A DNA stretch of 41,337 nucleotides from Acetoanaerobium noterae (GTDB lineage: Bacteria > Bacillota > Clostridia > Peptostreptococcales > Filifactoraceae): positions 1 to 41,337 of the forward strand of contig NZ_FUYN01000010.1 of assembly GCF_900168025.1 (NCBI RefSeq), given 5' to 3'. Below the pieces are notes generated by a model. It worked only from the letters and a program-made list of their open reading frames with translations, ran no database searches and was not told the DNA's origin. Positions 25,402 to 32,939 of this stretch are shown here, piece after piece. Positions within the stretch are counted from its first letter, which is position 1, and every line of letters begins with the position of its first letter. The position numbers and the translations under genes are program-made.

Positions 25402-26211
25402 TTGATTAAACGTGACTATCATATTCACACTGCTTATTCAGATGACTGCATTATACCTATGGAAACCATGGTATTATCCGCAATAGAAAAAGGCATGGAA
25501 GAAATTGCTCTTACTGATCATGTAGACTACGATTATCCAGATAGAGATTTGCCTTTTGTAGTAAATTACGATTTATACTCACAGGATTATTATGCTCTAA
25601 AGGAAAAATATCAAGATAAAATCAATATTTTATTTGGTGTAGAGATAGGGCTTCAGCCACATTTAGGCTCTAAAATCGAGGAGCTCCTTGCTAAGTATCC
25701 CTTTGATTTTGCTATTGGCTCAATCCATACTGTAAAGCGCCACGATATATATGCAAGAAGATTTTGGGATAATAAATCCAAAGTAAAAGGCTATACAGAG
25801 TATTTTGAGGATGTTTTGGAATGTGCTAAAATGCACTCTTGCTATAGAGTTTTTGGCCATTTGGATTATGTAAACAGATATGGTGGATTCGATGACAAAA
25901 CTCTATATTACAAGGATTATGCTGATATAATAGACGAGATTTTAAAAACCATAATAAAAGGCGAGAGAGGCATAGAAATCAACACTTCTGGCTATCGCTA
26001 CGGATTAAATCAAACTCATCCTCAAAGAGACATCTTAAAACGCTACAAAGAGCTAGGTGGAGAAATCATAACTTTAGGCTCTGACTCTCATAAGGATGAG
26101 CACATAAGTGCAGATTTTGACATAGCTGAGCAGATGTTAAAGGATTTAGGCATTCATTATCTTACTAAGTTTAGTAAACTGAAACCAGAAATGTACAAAA
26201 TAGGCGATTAA
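25402..26211 (+). CDS. PHP-family phosphatase, histidinol-phosphatase (HisJ/HisK) type
   Basis: A 269-residue PHP-domain metallohydrolase. The metal-binding motifs are visible: DYHIHTAYSDDC at the N-terminus, ALTDHVDYD near residue 38, the GSIHTVKRHD motif near 110, GHLDY near 153 and TLGSDSHKDEHI near 228. In histidine biosynthesis this family dephosphorylates L-histidinol phosphate, but no other his gene is nearby and related PHP proteins have other substrates, so specificity is uncertain. The start is TTG, with AAGGAGA seven bases upstream; no in-frame ATG fits. It stands alone with its own terminator. Confidence 0.85.
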   Translation: MIKRDYHIHTAYSDDCIIPMETMVLSAIEKGMEEIALTDHVDYDYPDRDLPFVVNYDLYSQDYYALKEKYQDKINILFGVEIGLQPHLGSKIEELLAKYPFDFAIGSIHTVKRHDIYARRFWDNKSKVKGYTEYFEDVLECAKMHSCYRVFGHLDYVNRYGGFDDKTLYYKDYADIIDEILKTIIKGERGIEINTSGYRYGLNQTHPQRDILKRYKELGGEIITLGSDSHKDEHISADFDIAEQMLKDLGIHYLTKFSKLKPEMYKIGD

Positions 26212-26224
26212 TAGAAAATTATAG

Positions 26225-26267
26225 ACAAAAAAGGTGCTAGAAAAATATATTTTTAGCACCTTTTTTA
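26225..26267. terminator. Terminator between PHP phosphatase and racemase genes
   Basis: AAAAAAGGTGCTA and TAGCACCTTTTTT flank an AT-rich inner stem. The symmetric A- and T-runs allow use from both convergent genes. Confidence 0.85.
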
Positions 26268-26356
26268 TTTTGCCCTAATTTATTAAAATAATTATGAAAT
26301 AATCAATTTTAACTATTTTTGATATTATTAATAAAAATAGAAGATCAATTTTTTTA

Positions 26357-27148
26357 CTAAATATATACTGTTCCTTCGCTAATTATTGTAACTTCAGTTG
26401 AAATGTAATTTTTGTCAGAAATTTCGACATCAATAATACCACCACTTTGATGCACTCTAGCCTGTTTTATTCCCATAAAATTATTCAAATGAATCCCTAG
26501 AGAAAGGCTTCCAGAGCCACATGCTCTTTCAAAATATCTAGACCCAGTATTTTTTACAAATACATATGGATTGATTTCAAAATTTGTTTCGTCAATTGAT
26601 TTAAATGGAATAATTCCTAAAGCACTTGATTCTACTGAATTAATCAACTGATTCATAATTTTGTCAAATTCTTCTTTTCGAACAGCATAATCAGTTATAA
26701 AATGGCTGATACCATTCATTACTACAAGATTACCCGATATTATATTATTATCTACTTTAATATCCATAGGGAGTATATCTAGAGGATTTGGTACCTGTCC
26801 AAATACTTTAAATCTATGGAGGTCTAAAACATTTATCCTACATTTTAACGCATCTTTTGAACCTGATGAACTAACAAAAAAATTTTCATCTAAGCAAATT
26901 CCTTTATATCTGCTATAGGCCGCAGCTGATAAAAGTGCATTACCACAAAATTCTCCGCCAGCCATACAAATACCAACACACGAATCATTGTGTTTTGGTG
27001 GTACTACAAATCCAACTTGCTCTGCGTATAAAGATTCATAACGCATAACAGAATTTGCTACCTTAATATAATCCTTTGAGTCAATATAATCCGTTATTAA
27101 GATTGTCATATTTTGTGACGGGCTAGTTTTTACATAGTTCAATTTCAT
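26357..27148 (-). CDS. DapF-fold, PLP-independent amino-acid racemase/epimerase (CntK-like)
   Basis: A 263-residue protein with the two catalytic-cysteine motifs of the diaminopimelate epimerase superfamily: GGEFCGNALLSAAAY (cysteine near residue 68) and FERACGSGSLSLGIH (cysteine near residue 210). Such enzymes use a cysteine thiol pair to invert the alpha-carbon of an amino acid without cofactor. The GGEFCGNA form, rather than GNGARC, resembles CntK, the histidine racemase of staphylopine synthesis, more than true DapF. No opine synthase or nicotianamine-like synthase gene is nearby, so the substrate is open. It is divergent from an XRE/cupin regulator that probably controls it. Confidence 0.75.
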   Translation of the reverse strand: MKLNYVKTSPSQNMTILITDYIDSKDYIKVANSVMRYESLYAEQVGFVVPPKHNDSCVGICMAGGEFCGNALLSAAAYSRYKGICLDENFFVSSSGSKDALKCRINVLDLHRFKVFGQVPNPLDILPMDIKVDNNIISGNLVVMNGISHFITDYAVRKEEFDKIMNQLINSVESSALGIIPFKSIDETNFEINPYVFVKNTGSRYFERACGSGSLSLGIHLNNFMGIKQARVHQSGGIIDVEISDKNYISTEVTIISEGTVYI

Positions 27149-27343
27149 TTAAACAACCACCTTATTTTTATCAAATTAACTCAATGTTTTGTTTAGTATG
27201 TTGTTGTTTTTCTCAGTTTTGTACAGTATACTTTACACATCATTCTCTTTCAAGTACTTTTTAACAATATATCTATTTTTTTTATAGCTTGTATAGTATT
27301 ATGGTTTTCAACCTATAAAAGTTATAAGGACATGAGGTGTGAA
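27149..27343. promoter_or_regulatory. Divergent promoter region between racemase and XRE/cupin regulator
   Basis: This AT-rich 195-base gap contains two related 13-base elements, TTGTACAGTATAC (27219-27231) and TTGTATAGTATTA (27289-27301), 70 bases apart. They could be operators for the divergent regulator, or partly -10 sequences (TATAGTAT). No strong -35/-10 pair could be fixed. Confidence 0.4.
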
Positions 27344-27907
27344 ATGAATATTGGCAAACATTTAAAAAAACTAAGAGTTGAAAAAGGTCTTTCAATTCGA
27401 GATATTTCAAAAAGTGTAGATTTATCACCTGCAGCTTGGAGTAATATTGAGCGTGATGTTAACAGCCCAACACTCGCAACATTATCTAAGATATGCGACG
27501 CTTTAGGTGTACATCTTGTAGATTTATTACAGCAGTGCAAAAATGAAAGTAATAAGGAAGAGATAGTTTTTAGAAAAGATGATAGAAATCAAATTATCAT
27601 TTCTGGAAAATCAAATATTAAGTATGAATTAGCCTCTGTTTCATCAAATGAGTTTCAAATTTTGATTGTTAAAATGGAAAAAAAATGTGAATTTGGTTAT
27701 TTATCCAATGAATATCCTTATGACGAGATTGCTCTGGTTATTAAAGGCCGTATGGAGCTTTCTTTAGATGATACTATTTATATTTTAAATGAAGGCGATA
27801 GTATTTATTTAAAATCTGGCTCAAAATACCAATATAGAAATCCAGATAACGCCTCCTGCGAAGTAATCTGGGCAATTCAAGGCGCGCCTAAACATTCTAA
27901 TGAATAA
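27344..27907 (+). CDS. XRE-family regulator with C-terminal cupin domain
   Basis: A 187-residue regulator: helix-turn-helix in residues 1-60 (IGKHLKKLRVEKGLSIRDIS, then SPAAWSNIERDVNSPTLATL) and a cupin beta-barrel in about 85-180 (YPYDEIALVIKGRMELSLDD, NEGDSIYLKSGSKYQYRN). This class often senses an amino acid or small ligand through the cupin, as in PuuR- or SinR-cupin-type proteins. The ATG at 27344 follows GAGGTG at a workable distance; the upstream ATG at 27332 is only three bases from AAGGA. It is divergent from the racemase gene, its likely target. Confidence 0.9.
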   Translation: MNIGKHLKKLRVEKGLSIRDISKSVDLSPAAWSNIERDVNSPTLATLSKICDALGVHLVDLLQQCKNESNKEEIVFRKDDRNQIIISGKSNIKYELASVSSNEFQILIVKMEKKCEFGYLSNEYPYDEIALVIKGRMELSLDDTIYILNEGDSIYLKSGSKYQYRNPDNASCEVIWAIQGAPKHSNE

Positions 27908-27912
27908 ATTAA

Positions 27913-27963
27913 GTAAAAAACGCTCGAAACCAAATTTATTATGGCTTCAGAGCGTTCTATTTT
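27913..27963. terminator. Terminator between XRE/cupin regulator and cysteine desulfidase
   Basis: AACGCTC (27919-27925) pairs with GAGCGTT (27950-27956), with partial inner pairing GAAACC/GGCTTC. A-runs on one side and T-runs on the other serve both convergent genes. Confidence 0.78.
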
Positions 27964-27991
27964 TTGCAAAAATAAAATCTTAAATTCGATT

Positions 27992-29344
27992 CTAACTTCT
28001 CTTTTTATCCACCATTATCTCTAGCATCATTTTGTCCAAATCTGCCATTCCATAAGCTGCGATTTTTCCAAGGTTCGCAATGCTCTTGTCAACATTGTCG
28101 TCTACTATTCCCTCTAAGGAAGTACAAGATACGTTGTCCATAGCTGCAAGGCTTGATATTACGGCCGCGCTTACTCCAGTAGCTACCTTCATGGCACAGT
28201 TAGGCTTTGCCCCATCACATACTATTCCAGTTAGATTTCCTATCATGTTTTGAACTGAGAACTTAACTTGCTCTAGATTCCCACCTAACAAATAAGTCAT
28301 TCCACAAGAAGCTGAAGCTCCTGCAGTCATAGCTCCACAAAGTGCAGATAGTCTTTTCATATTAGATTTGATATAAATAGATATAAGACTCGCTAATACC
28401 AAAGCTCTAGTTAGTTTTTCTTTATCAGACCCTAGCTTTTCAGCGCAGGCTATAACTGGAACAGATAAAGTAATCCCTTGGTTTCCACTGCCTGAATTGC
28501 TCATTGCTGGAAGCATACAGCCTCCCATCCTAGCATCAGCACCTGCTGCAGATTTTTTGATTACGTAAGACATCAAGTCATCTGCTAGAAGTCCATTGTC
28601 TATGTTTTTTTGTACTATTCTTCCAATTCTATGCCCGTAGTTTTTTTCCATTCCTTCATTTGAAATCAAGCTATTTGTTATAGTTAAATCATAAACAAAG
28701 CTAAGCTCTTCAAGAGGCGTATTTACAGAAAAATCGTAGATACTCTCCACGGAAAATTTAAGACTTTTTCCTGTATCTTGGTTTATAGAAACTTTGCTTG
28801 AAGATTCGGCTTTATTCTCTACTGATACTTCTTTACTTTCTTCTTTAGTGTCCTTTTGGATACGATTATCTAATATTTCTTGCCCATTTTTTTCTATGTA
28901 TACTATATTGTTATGCTTTTCTTCTATTATGACCTTACTATTAGACTCTCCAGATACTGCATTTACTTCTATATATACAGGATTTATACCTGATTTTACT
29001 CCTATTTTAATCTTTTGCTCTGCTACCATCTGCTGACTTTGCTTTACATCTTCGTAGGTTATATCAGCAAGGACATTTAATTCTTTACTTGCATCTCCTC
29101 CTACTATTCCTATAGCTGTAGCAATTTCTAGGCCAATCATTCCAGTTCCTGGGATGCCTACTCCCATTCCGTTTTTAAGTATATTAGGGCTTACAAAAGC
29201 TTCTACAATCTTCGGAGCTTCTCCTAAAACCTCTCTAGCCTTAGCCGCTGCATATGCAAGCGCTATAGGCTCAGTACATCCCATAGCTGGTACTAGCTCT
29301 TTTTTTAAAATATCGATATAATCCTGTTTACAATAGCTTTCCAT
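27992..29344 (-). CDS. cyuA: L-cysteine desulfidase / CyuA (YhaM, UPF0597) family
   Basis: A 450-residue protein of the CdsB/YhaM family, which uses a 4Fe-4S cluster to break L-cysteine to sulfide, ammonia and pyruvate; it is related to the alpha subunit of iron-sulfur L-serine dehydratase. Recognisable are LVPAMGCTEPIALAYAAAKA at the N-terminus, MGGCMLPAMSNSGSGNQGIT near residue 280 and GIVCDGAKPNCAMKVATG near 380, with the cysteines expected for cluster binding. Residues about 130-200 carry a polar, Glu/Lys/Ser-rich insert. ATG at 29344 follows GAGGAGG; an upstream ATG at 29359 is part of that site. It lies directly after its likely regulator. Confidence 0.9.
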   Translation of the reverse strand: MESYCKQDYIDILKKELVPAMGCTEPIALAYAAAKAREVLGEAPKIVEAFVSPNILKNGMGVGIPGTGMIGLEIATAIGIVGGDASKELNVLADITYEDVKQSQQMVAEQKIKIGVKSGINPVYIEVNAVSGESNSKVIIEEKHNNIVYIEKNGQEILDNRIQKDTKEESKEVSVENKAESSSKVSINQDTGKSLKFSVESIYDFSVNTPLEELSFVYDLTITNSLISNEGMEKNYGHRIGRIVQKNIDNGLLADDLMSYVIKKSAAGADARMGGCMLPAMSNSGSGNQGITLSVPVIACAEKLGSDKEKLTRALVLASLISIYIKSNMKRLSALCGAMTAGASASCGMTYLLGGNLEQVKFSVQNMIGNLTGIVCDGAKPNCAMKVATGVSAAVISSLAAMDNVSCTSLEGIVDDNVDKSIANLGKIAAYGMADLDKMMLEIMVDKKRS

Positions 29345-29358
29345 AAAAATCCTCCTCA

Positions 29359-30090
29359 TTATCTGGATAATTGTTTTAGATATCTATATATAGTTGCTTC
29401 TGAAGTTTTTAGTCGCTCTGCAACCTCTATCACGCTACCCTTCAAAAGAAATACTCCTTTTTCATGTAGCTGAGCCACTATAGCTACTTTTTCATCGGGT
29501 GACATTCGCTCTGGCTCAATATCCGTTTGAATCAGCACTTGATTTATGATTGTAGTCGTAAGCTCTTCTAAGGTAGTTGTGCTAAGATTCTCTTCAATCA
29601 CTTTTGGCTTTGCTTTTTCTATTTCATTGGCCTTAGCCTCAGTATCAGCTAGCTTAATATTTGTTCTTTCCTTTGATTTTTCACATAGATTAAAATAATC
29701 GCTTGTAGCTCCCATAAAAGAATCTATTATCGCTTGCATATCCAAAAATTTACTTGCATCCATGTTTATGCATAGCAAACCAATTAAATTATTATTAATA
29801 TCTTTAATGAAGTATGTAGCAGACTTCACTTGGTCTCCTGAAGCAGTAATACTTATGTAGTTTGATATATAATCCTGCTTTAAATATAGCTTGTCCTGTA
29901 AAATTTTGAGTGATAAATCAGTAAGAGGACTTCCTATTCCTCGTCCACTAACATGGGAATTTTCTATTGCAATTACTGATTTTTCTGGAGTCGTAACATC
30001 ATGGAGCACCACTTCATAATTAGGTCCAAGAAAATTTCCTAAAAATTTTGTAAATATGATATATGGCTTTAAGATTTCTTGACTAGTCAT
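29359..30090 (-). CDS. YheO-like PAS and helix-turn-helix regulator
   Basis: A 243-residue transcription factor: YheO-like PAS-fold domain in residues about 5-115 (LGPNYEVVLHDVTTPEKSVIAIEN, SYFIKD-type strand, NLIGLLCINMD) and a C-terminal helix-turn-helix (about 195-240, KGVFLLKGSVIEVAERLKTS then TIYRYLKQL). Regulators of this COG2964 type control amino-acid degradation genes such as D-amino-acid dehydrogenase or cysteine desulfidase. Its stop overlaps the region before cyuA, 15 bases from the ATG, so the two form an operon. AAAGGCGG precedes its start. A linker of about 45 residues rich in Lys and Glu separates the domains. Confidence 0.88.
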   Translation of the reverse strand: MTSQEILKPYIIFTKFLGNFLGPNYEVVLHDVTTPEKSVIAIENSHVSGRGIGSPLTDLSLKILQDKLYLKQDYISNYISITASGDQVKSATYFIKDINNNLIGLLCINMDASKFLDMQAIIDSFMGATSDYFNLCEKSKERTNIKLADTEAKANEIEKAKPKVIEENLSTTTLEELTTTIINQVLIQTDIEPERMSPDEKVAIVAQLHEKGVFLLKGSVIEVAERLKTSEATIYRYLKQLSR

Positions 30091-30286
30091 ATAATCCGCC
30101 TTTCTATGAAAGCATTTCTTATTTCATTTAGTTCTACCTAAATTATATTAGAGTATAGATAAGAGTGCAATAATTTTTTATCACGATAATAATTTAATAT
30201 CACGTAGCCATAAATTAAAATTAAATAATGCATTAATTCAAAATTATTTGGGTAATAAATTCTTTAAGAAAAGGAGGTTTTTTGTT

Positions 30287-31159
30287 ATGGATAAGCTACT
30301 CATTCATTTATGGTATGACAAAGAAGCTAGAGAGGCTGCTGAGCTTTACACTAGTATATTTCCTGACTCAAAAATTAATAAAAGTATAATTTTGAGAGAT
30401 ACTCCTTCAGGTGATGCCGAATTGATTGATTTTTATTTGTGCGGCAAGGAATTTCAAGCAATAAGTGGAGGACCATATTTTAGATTTAATCCTTCCATAT
30501 CTATGATGGTCAAAACTCCTAATATAGAGCAAGTGAACTCCATATGGGAAGCTCTTATACAAGGCGGAAAAGAGCTTATGCCTCTTGATAAATATTTTTT
30601 CAGCGAAAGATACGGCTGGTTACAAGATAAATATGGCTTATCCTGGCAGATATTTCATAATCCCGATACTGATAAAGCAGAACTCTCCCCTAATCTATTA
30701 TTTTCATCCTCTGTAAACGGAAAAGCAGAGGAAGCTATTTCTTTTTACACGAACTCGTTCCCAAACTCGGAAACTATCTATATAAACAGATATAATGAAA
30801 ATGAAGCTTCTGCCCCAGAAGCAAAAATAAATTATGCCGAATTTGCCTTAGATTCTATGAAGCTAACTGCTATGGATAACGCAAATTCTGTAGATTATAG
30901 TTTTAATGAAGCTATTTCATTTATGGTAAGATGCAAGAATCAAGAGGAAATAGATTATTATTGGAATCTGCTATCTAATGATAGGGAAGCCGAGCAATGT
31001 GGATGGCTAAAAGATAAATATGGTCTATCTTGGCAAATAGTTCCAGACTTTCTAGATGATGCCATGTTTGATGCCTCTCAGGAGCTCGTCGACAAAATAA
31101 CAAAAGTCTTTCTTCCTATGAAAAAATTAGACTATGATAAGTTAAAAAATACCTTGTAG
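30287..31159 (+). CDS. Two-domain VOC (PhnB/glyoxalase-like) protein
   Basis: A 290-residue protein built from two similar halves of the vicinal-oxygen-chelate superfamily, of the PhnB-like type often labelled 3-demethylubiquinone methyltransferase-like. Each half starts with an EAA.FYT.(I/S)FP(D/N)S pattern and ends with WL(Q/K)DKYGLSWQI. The halves span about 1-135 and 140-275. No clear metal-binding set was traced and the substrate is unknown. The longest frame begins at a TTG at 30248, but AAGGAGG at 30271-30277 is well placed for the ATG at 30287. It stands alone and ends in a terminator. Confidence 0.85.
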   Translation: MDKLLIHLWYDKEAREAAELYTSIFPDSKINKSIILRDTPSGDAELIDFYLCGKEFQAISGGPYFRFNPSISMMVKTPNIEQVNSIWEALIQGGKELMPLDKYFFSERYGWLQDKYGLSWQIFHNPDTDKAELSPNLLFSSSVNGKAEEAISFYTNSFPNSETIYINRYNENEASAPEAKINYAEFALDSMKLTAMDNANSVDYSFNEAISFMVRCKNQEEIDYYWNLLSNDREAEQCGWLKDKYGLSWQIVPDFLDDAMFDASQELVDKITKVFLPMKKLDYDKLKNTL

Positions 31160-31201
31160 TTTTTTGAACTTTCCCTATATCCTAAACTATTTTTCAAACA
31201 T

Positions 31202-31236
31202 AAAAAACTGCAGACCAAAAGCATCTGCAGTTTTTT
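31202..31236 (+). terminator. Terminator after VOC gene
   Basis: ACTGCAGA (31207-31214) and TCTGCAGT (31224-31231) form an eight-base stem flanked by A- and T-runs. Confidence 0.88.
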
Positions 31237-31258
31237 ACGGTTCTGTTGTAGATTAAAA

Positions 31259-31361
31259 AATCTCTGATTGCTTTAATGGGTGGGGTTCTTATTGTGAATG
31301 CAACAAGGTTCCCGGGCCCCATAAGCAATCTCCGATTGCTTTAATGGGCAATGTTCTTATT
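31259..31361. repeat. Direct repeat pair with GC-rich core next to rsiV
   Basis: A 35-base unit at 31259-31293 recurs at 31327-31361 with five mismatches; both contain GATTGCTTTAATGGG. The right copy contains the last codons and stop of rsiV. Between them lies GGTTCCCGGGCCCC, unusually GC-rich here. A hairpin (CCCAT-AAGCAATC-TCC-GATTGCTT-TA-ATGGG, 31318-31348) overlaps the right copy and may act as a terminator or processing signal for rsiV. Confidence 0.65.
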
Positions 31362-32226
31362 TTATATATTCATCACTTACAAGAACATCCTTTAAAAGCT
31401 CACTTGGTATTATAAATTCAGGATTTCCCATATACCCAGGGGCAACCTCATACTTATCAAATGCTATAACCAGCTGATTATCTTTAGTTATATAGAAGCT
31501 TTGGTTTTTATCTATTTTAGAGAAATTTTCATCTCCCATCATTTCATCCTCTAGCCAGTATATATTGTTCTCATCCTTCATCTGTTCTTTCATTTGAGCT
31601 TTTATATTCTCGCTGATTATATCTATATATGCTTCATCTTTAAATAGACTTGGCAAGGTAATCAATACTTTATTTTGTTTATCTATGGTGTCATACTTTA
31701 TAGTAGTAGATGATGAACCTGCAGTATTTACAACATATCTTCCTATTACTAGAAGCTTATCAGTATCAGTTTTCACTTCATATCCAGAAGCTATTCCCAT
31801 ATGTGCCTCTTCCATATCAGCTTTCTTCAGCTCATCTATTTCCTTCATAAAATCATCATAAAGCTTTTGATTTTCATCTAAATATTTTTCATTTAGCATA
31901 GCTTCAAGGTTGGAATCTAAGCCTTCAATGGCTGGAGTTTTGAGCTCGGCATCAAAATTATTATCCTTCAGCTCAAAGGTTTTAAATGTAAGTACCCTAA
32001 CTATTGAGCCAAGAACTGGAACCTCTGATAAGGCATATGAAATCTCAGAGCTTAAATTTATGCTTCCTACAAATACAACTCCTGCAACAGCCGCCGCAAT
32101 TACACTTTTATTTATTATATTTTTTCTTTTCATTTTTTTCTCCTGCTCCTTTATTGTTGTTCTTACTAAAAATTCTAATTCATCTGGTATCTCTATATTT
32201 TCATATTCATTTCTGAATCTATTCAT
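31357..32226 (-). CDS. rsiV: Anti-sigma-V factor RsiV, lysozyme receptor type
   Basis: RsiV holds SigV at the membrane; in B. subtilis it binds lysozyme directly and is then cleaved, releasing SigV. The 289-residue protein has the cytoplasmic sigma-binding N-terminus (IEIPDELEFLVRTTIKEQEK), one transmembrane segment (about 38-58), a SEVPVLGSIVRVLTF stretch after it, and a DUF3298 ectodomain ending in EVAPGYMGNPEFIIPSELL, all close to B. subtilis RsiV. It lies 29 bases downstream of sigV in the same operon. Its 3' end lies in a short direct repeat. No oatA follows, unlike in B. subtilis. Confidence 0.93.
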   Translation of the reverse strand: MNRFRNEYENIEIPDELEFLVRTTIKEQEKKMKRKNIINKSVIAAAVAGVVFVGSINLSSEISYALSEVPVLGSIVRVLTFKTFELKDNNFDAELKTPAIEGLDSNLEAMLNEKYLDENQKLYDDFMKEIDELKKADMEEAHMGIASGYEVKTDTDKLLVIGRYVVNTAGSSSTTIKYDTIDKQNKVLITLPSLFKDEAYIDIISENIKAQMKEQMKDENNIYWLEDEMMGDENFSKIDKNQSFYITKDNQLVIAFDKYEVAPGYMGNPEFIIPSELLKDVLVSDEYIK

Positions 32227-32255
32227 TATTAATCTCTCCTTTGATAGTCTTATTA

Positions 32256-32738
32256 CTACTCAAGCTCTATGCGCAGTTTTTTAAGTGATGAATAAAGCTT
32301 AGTTTTAACTGTACTTTCAGGCATGTTCATTATGCTAGCAATATCTTGAAGCTTCATGGCTTCAAAATATCTAAGAACCACTATAGTTTTATTTTCGTCG
32401 CTTAGCCTATCTAGAGCAGACATTAAGTCCGTATCCTCATAATTATCAGAGCTACTTCCTCCAATATCTTCTAGAATTTCATCCTCAGTCAAAACAATTT
32501 TATTTGATTTTCTTAAAAAATCTAAAGCAGTATGAACAACTATTTTGTAAAACCAACTCTTTATTCCATCTGGATTTTTCAACTTATGCTGTGATTCTAG
32601 TGCTTTGCATATAGCTTCTTGGACTATATCAAGGGAATCTTGCTGATTCTTTACATAGGTGTAAGCTAATCTATAGTATCCCTCCCTGTTTTCTATGATG
32701 AATTTTGTTACATAATCGCGATTAAGTTTTGTTTTCAT
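32256..32738 (-). CDS. sigV: ECF RNA polymerase sigma factor SigV
   Basis: A 160-residue ECF sigma factor. Region 2 is at about 20-85 (YYRLAYTYVKNQQDSLDIVQEAICKA) and region 4 at about 105-158 (MKLQDIASIMNMPESTVKTKLYSSLKKL). Pairing with RsiV and the resemblance to B. subtilis SigV identify the subgroup. It should direct transcription of lysozyme-resistance genes. Its own promoter shows the ECF pattern AAAAC-N17-CGTCTA, so autoregulation is likely. An AAAGGA ribosome binding site lies just before the ATG. Confidence 0.93.
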   Translation of the reverse strand: MKTKLNRDYVTKFIIENREGYYRLAYTYVKNQQDSLDIVQEAICKALESQHKLKNPDGIKSWFYKIVVHTALDFLRKSNKIVLTEDEILEDIGGSSSDNYEDTDLMSALDRLSDENKTIVVLRYFEAMKLQDIASIMNMPESTVKTKLYSSLKKLRIELE

Positions 32739-32779
32739 CTTTAAATATTCCTTTTATTTATTTTTTGTCTTCTAAATAA

Positions 32780-32809
32780 TAGACGAATTAGAAGATTAAA
32801 AAGTTTTAA
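32780..32809 (-). promoter_or_regulatory. Putative SigV autoregulatory promoter
   Basis: Minus-strand TTAAAAC (32803-32809), 17 bases, CGTCTA (32780-32785). B. subtilis SigV and related ECF factors use a GAAAC-type -35 and a CGTC -10 with about this spacing. It lies about 42 bases before sigV. Confidence 0.72.
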
Positions 32810-32828
32810 AATAATTACAGATTTTTTC

Positions 32829-32860
32829 GCAAAAAAATACCATCTTATTCAGATGATATT
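32829..32860 (-). terminator. Terminator after the cyclic-di-GMP enzyme gene
   Basis: Minus-strand ATATCATCT and AGATGGTAT form a nine-base-pair stem with one G-U and a five-base loop, followed by seven T. It is about 80 bases past the stop at 32940. Confidence 0.8.
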
Positions 32861-32939
32861 TTAGTATACTCCATTATATCTAGTTGTTAATACTTTTACT
32901 CGGAGTTCTTAATATTACTATTTTTTTATTGATATATTC

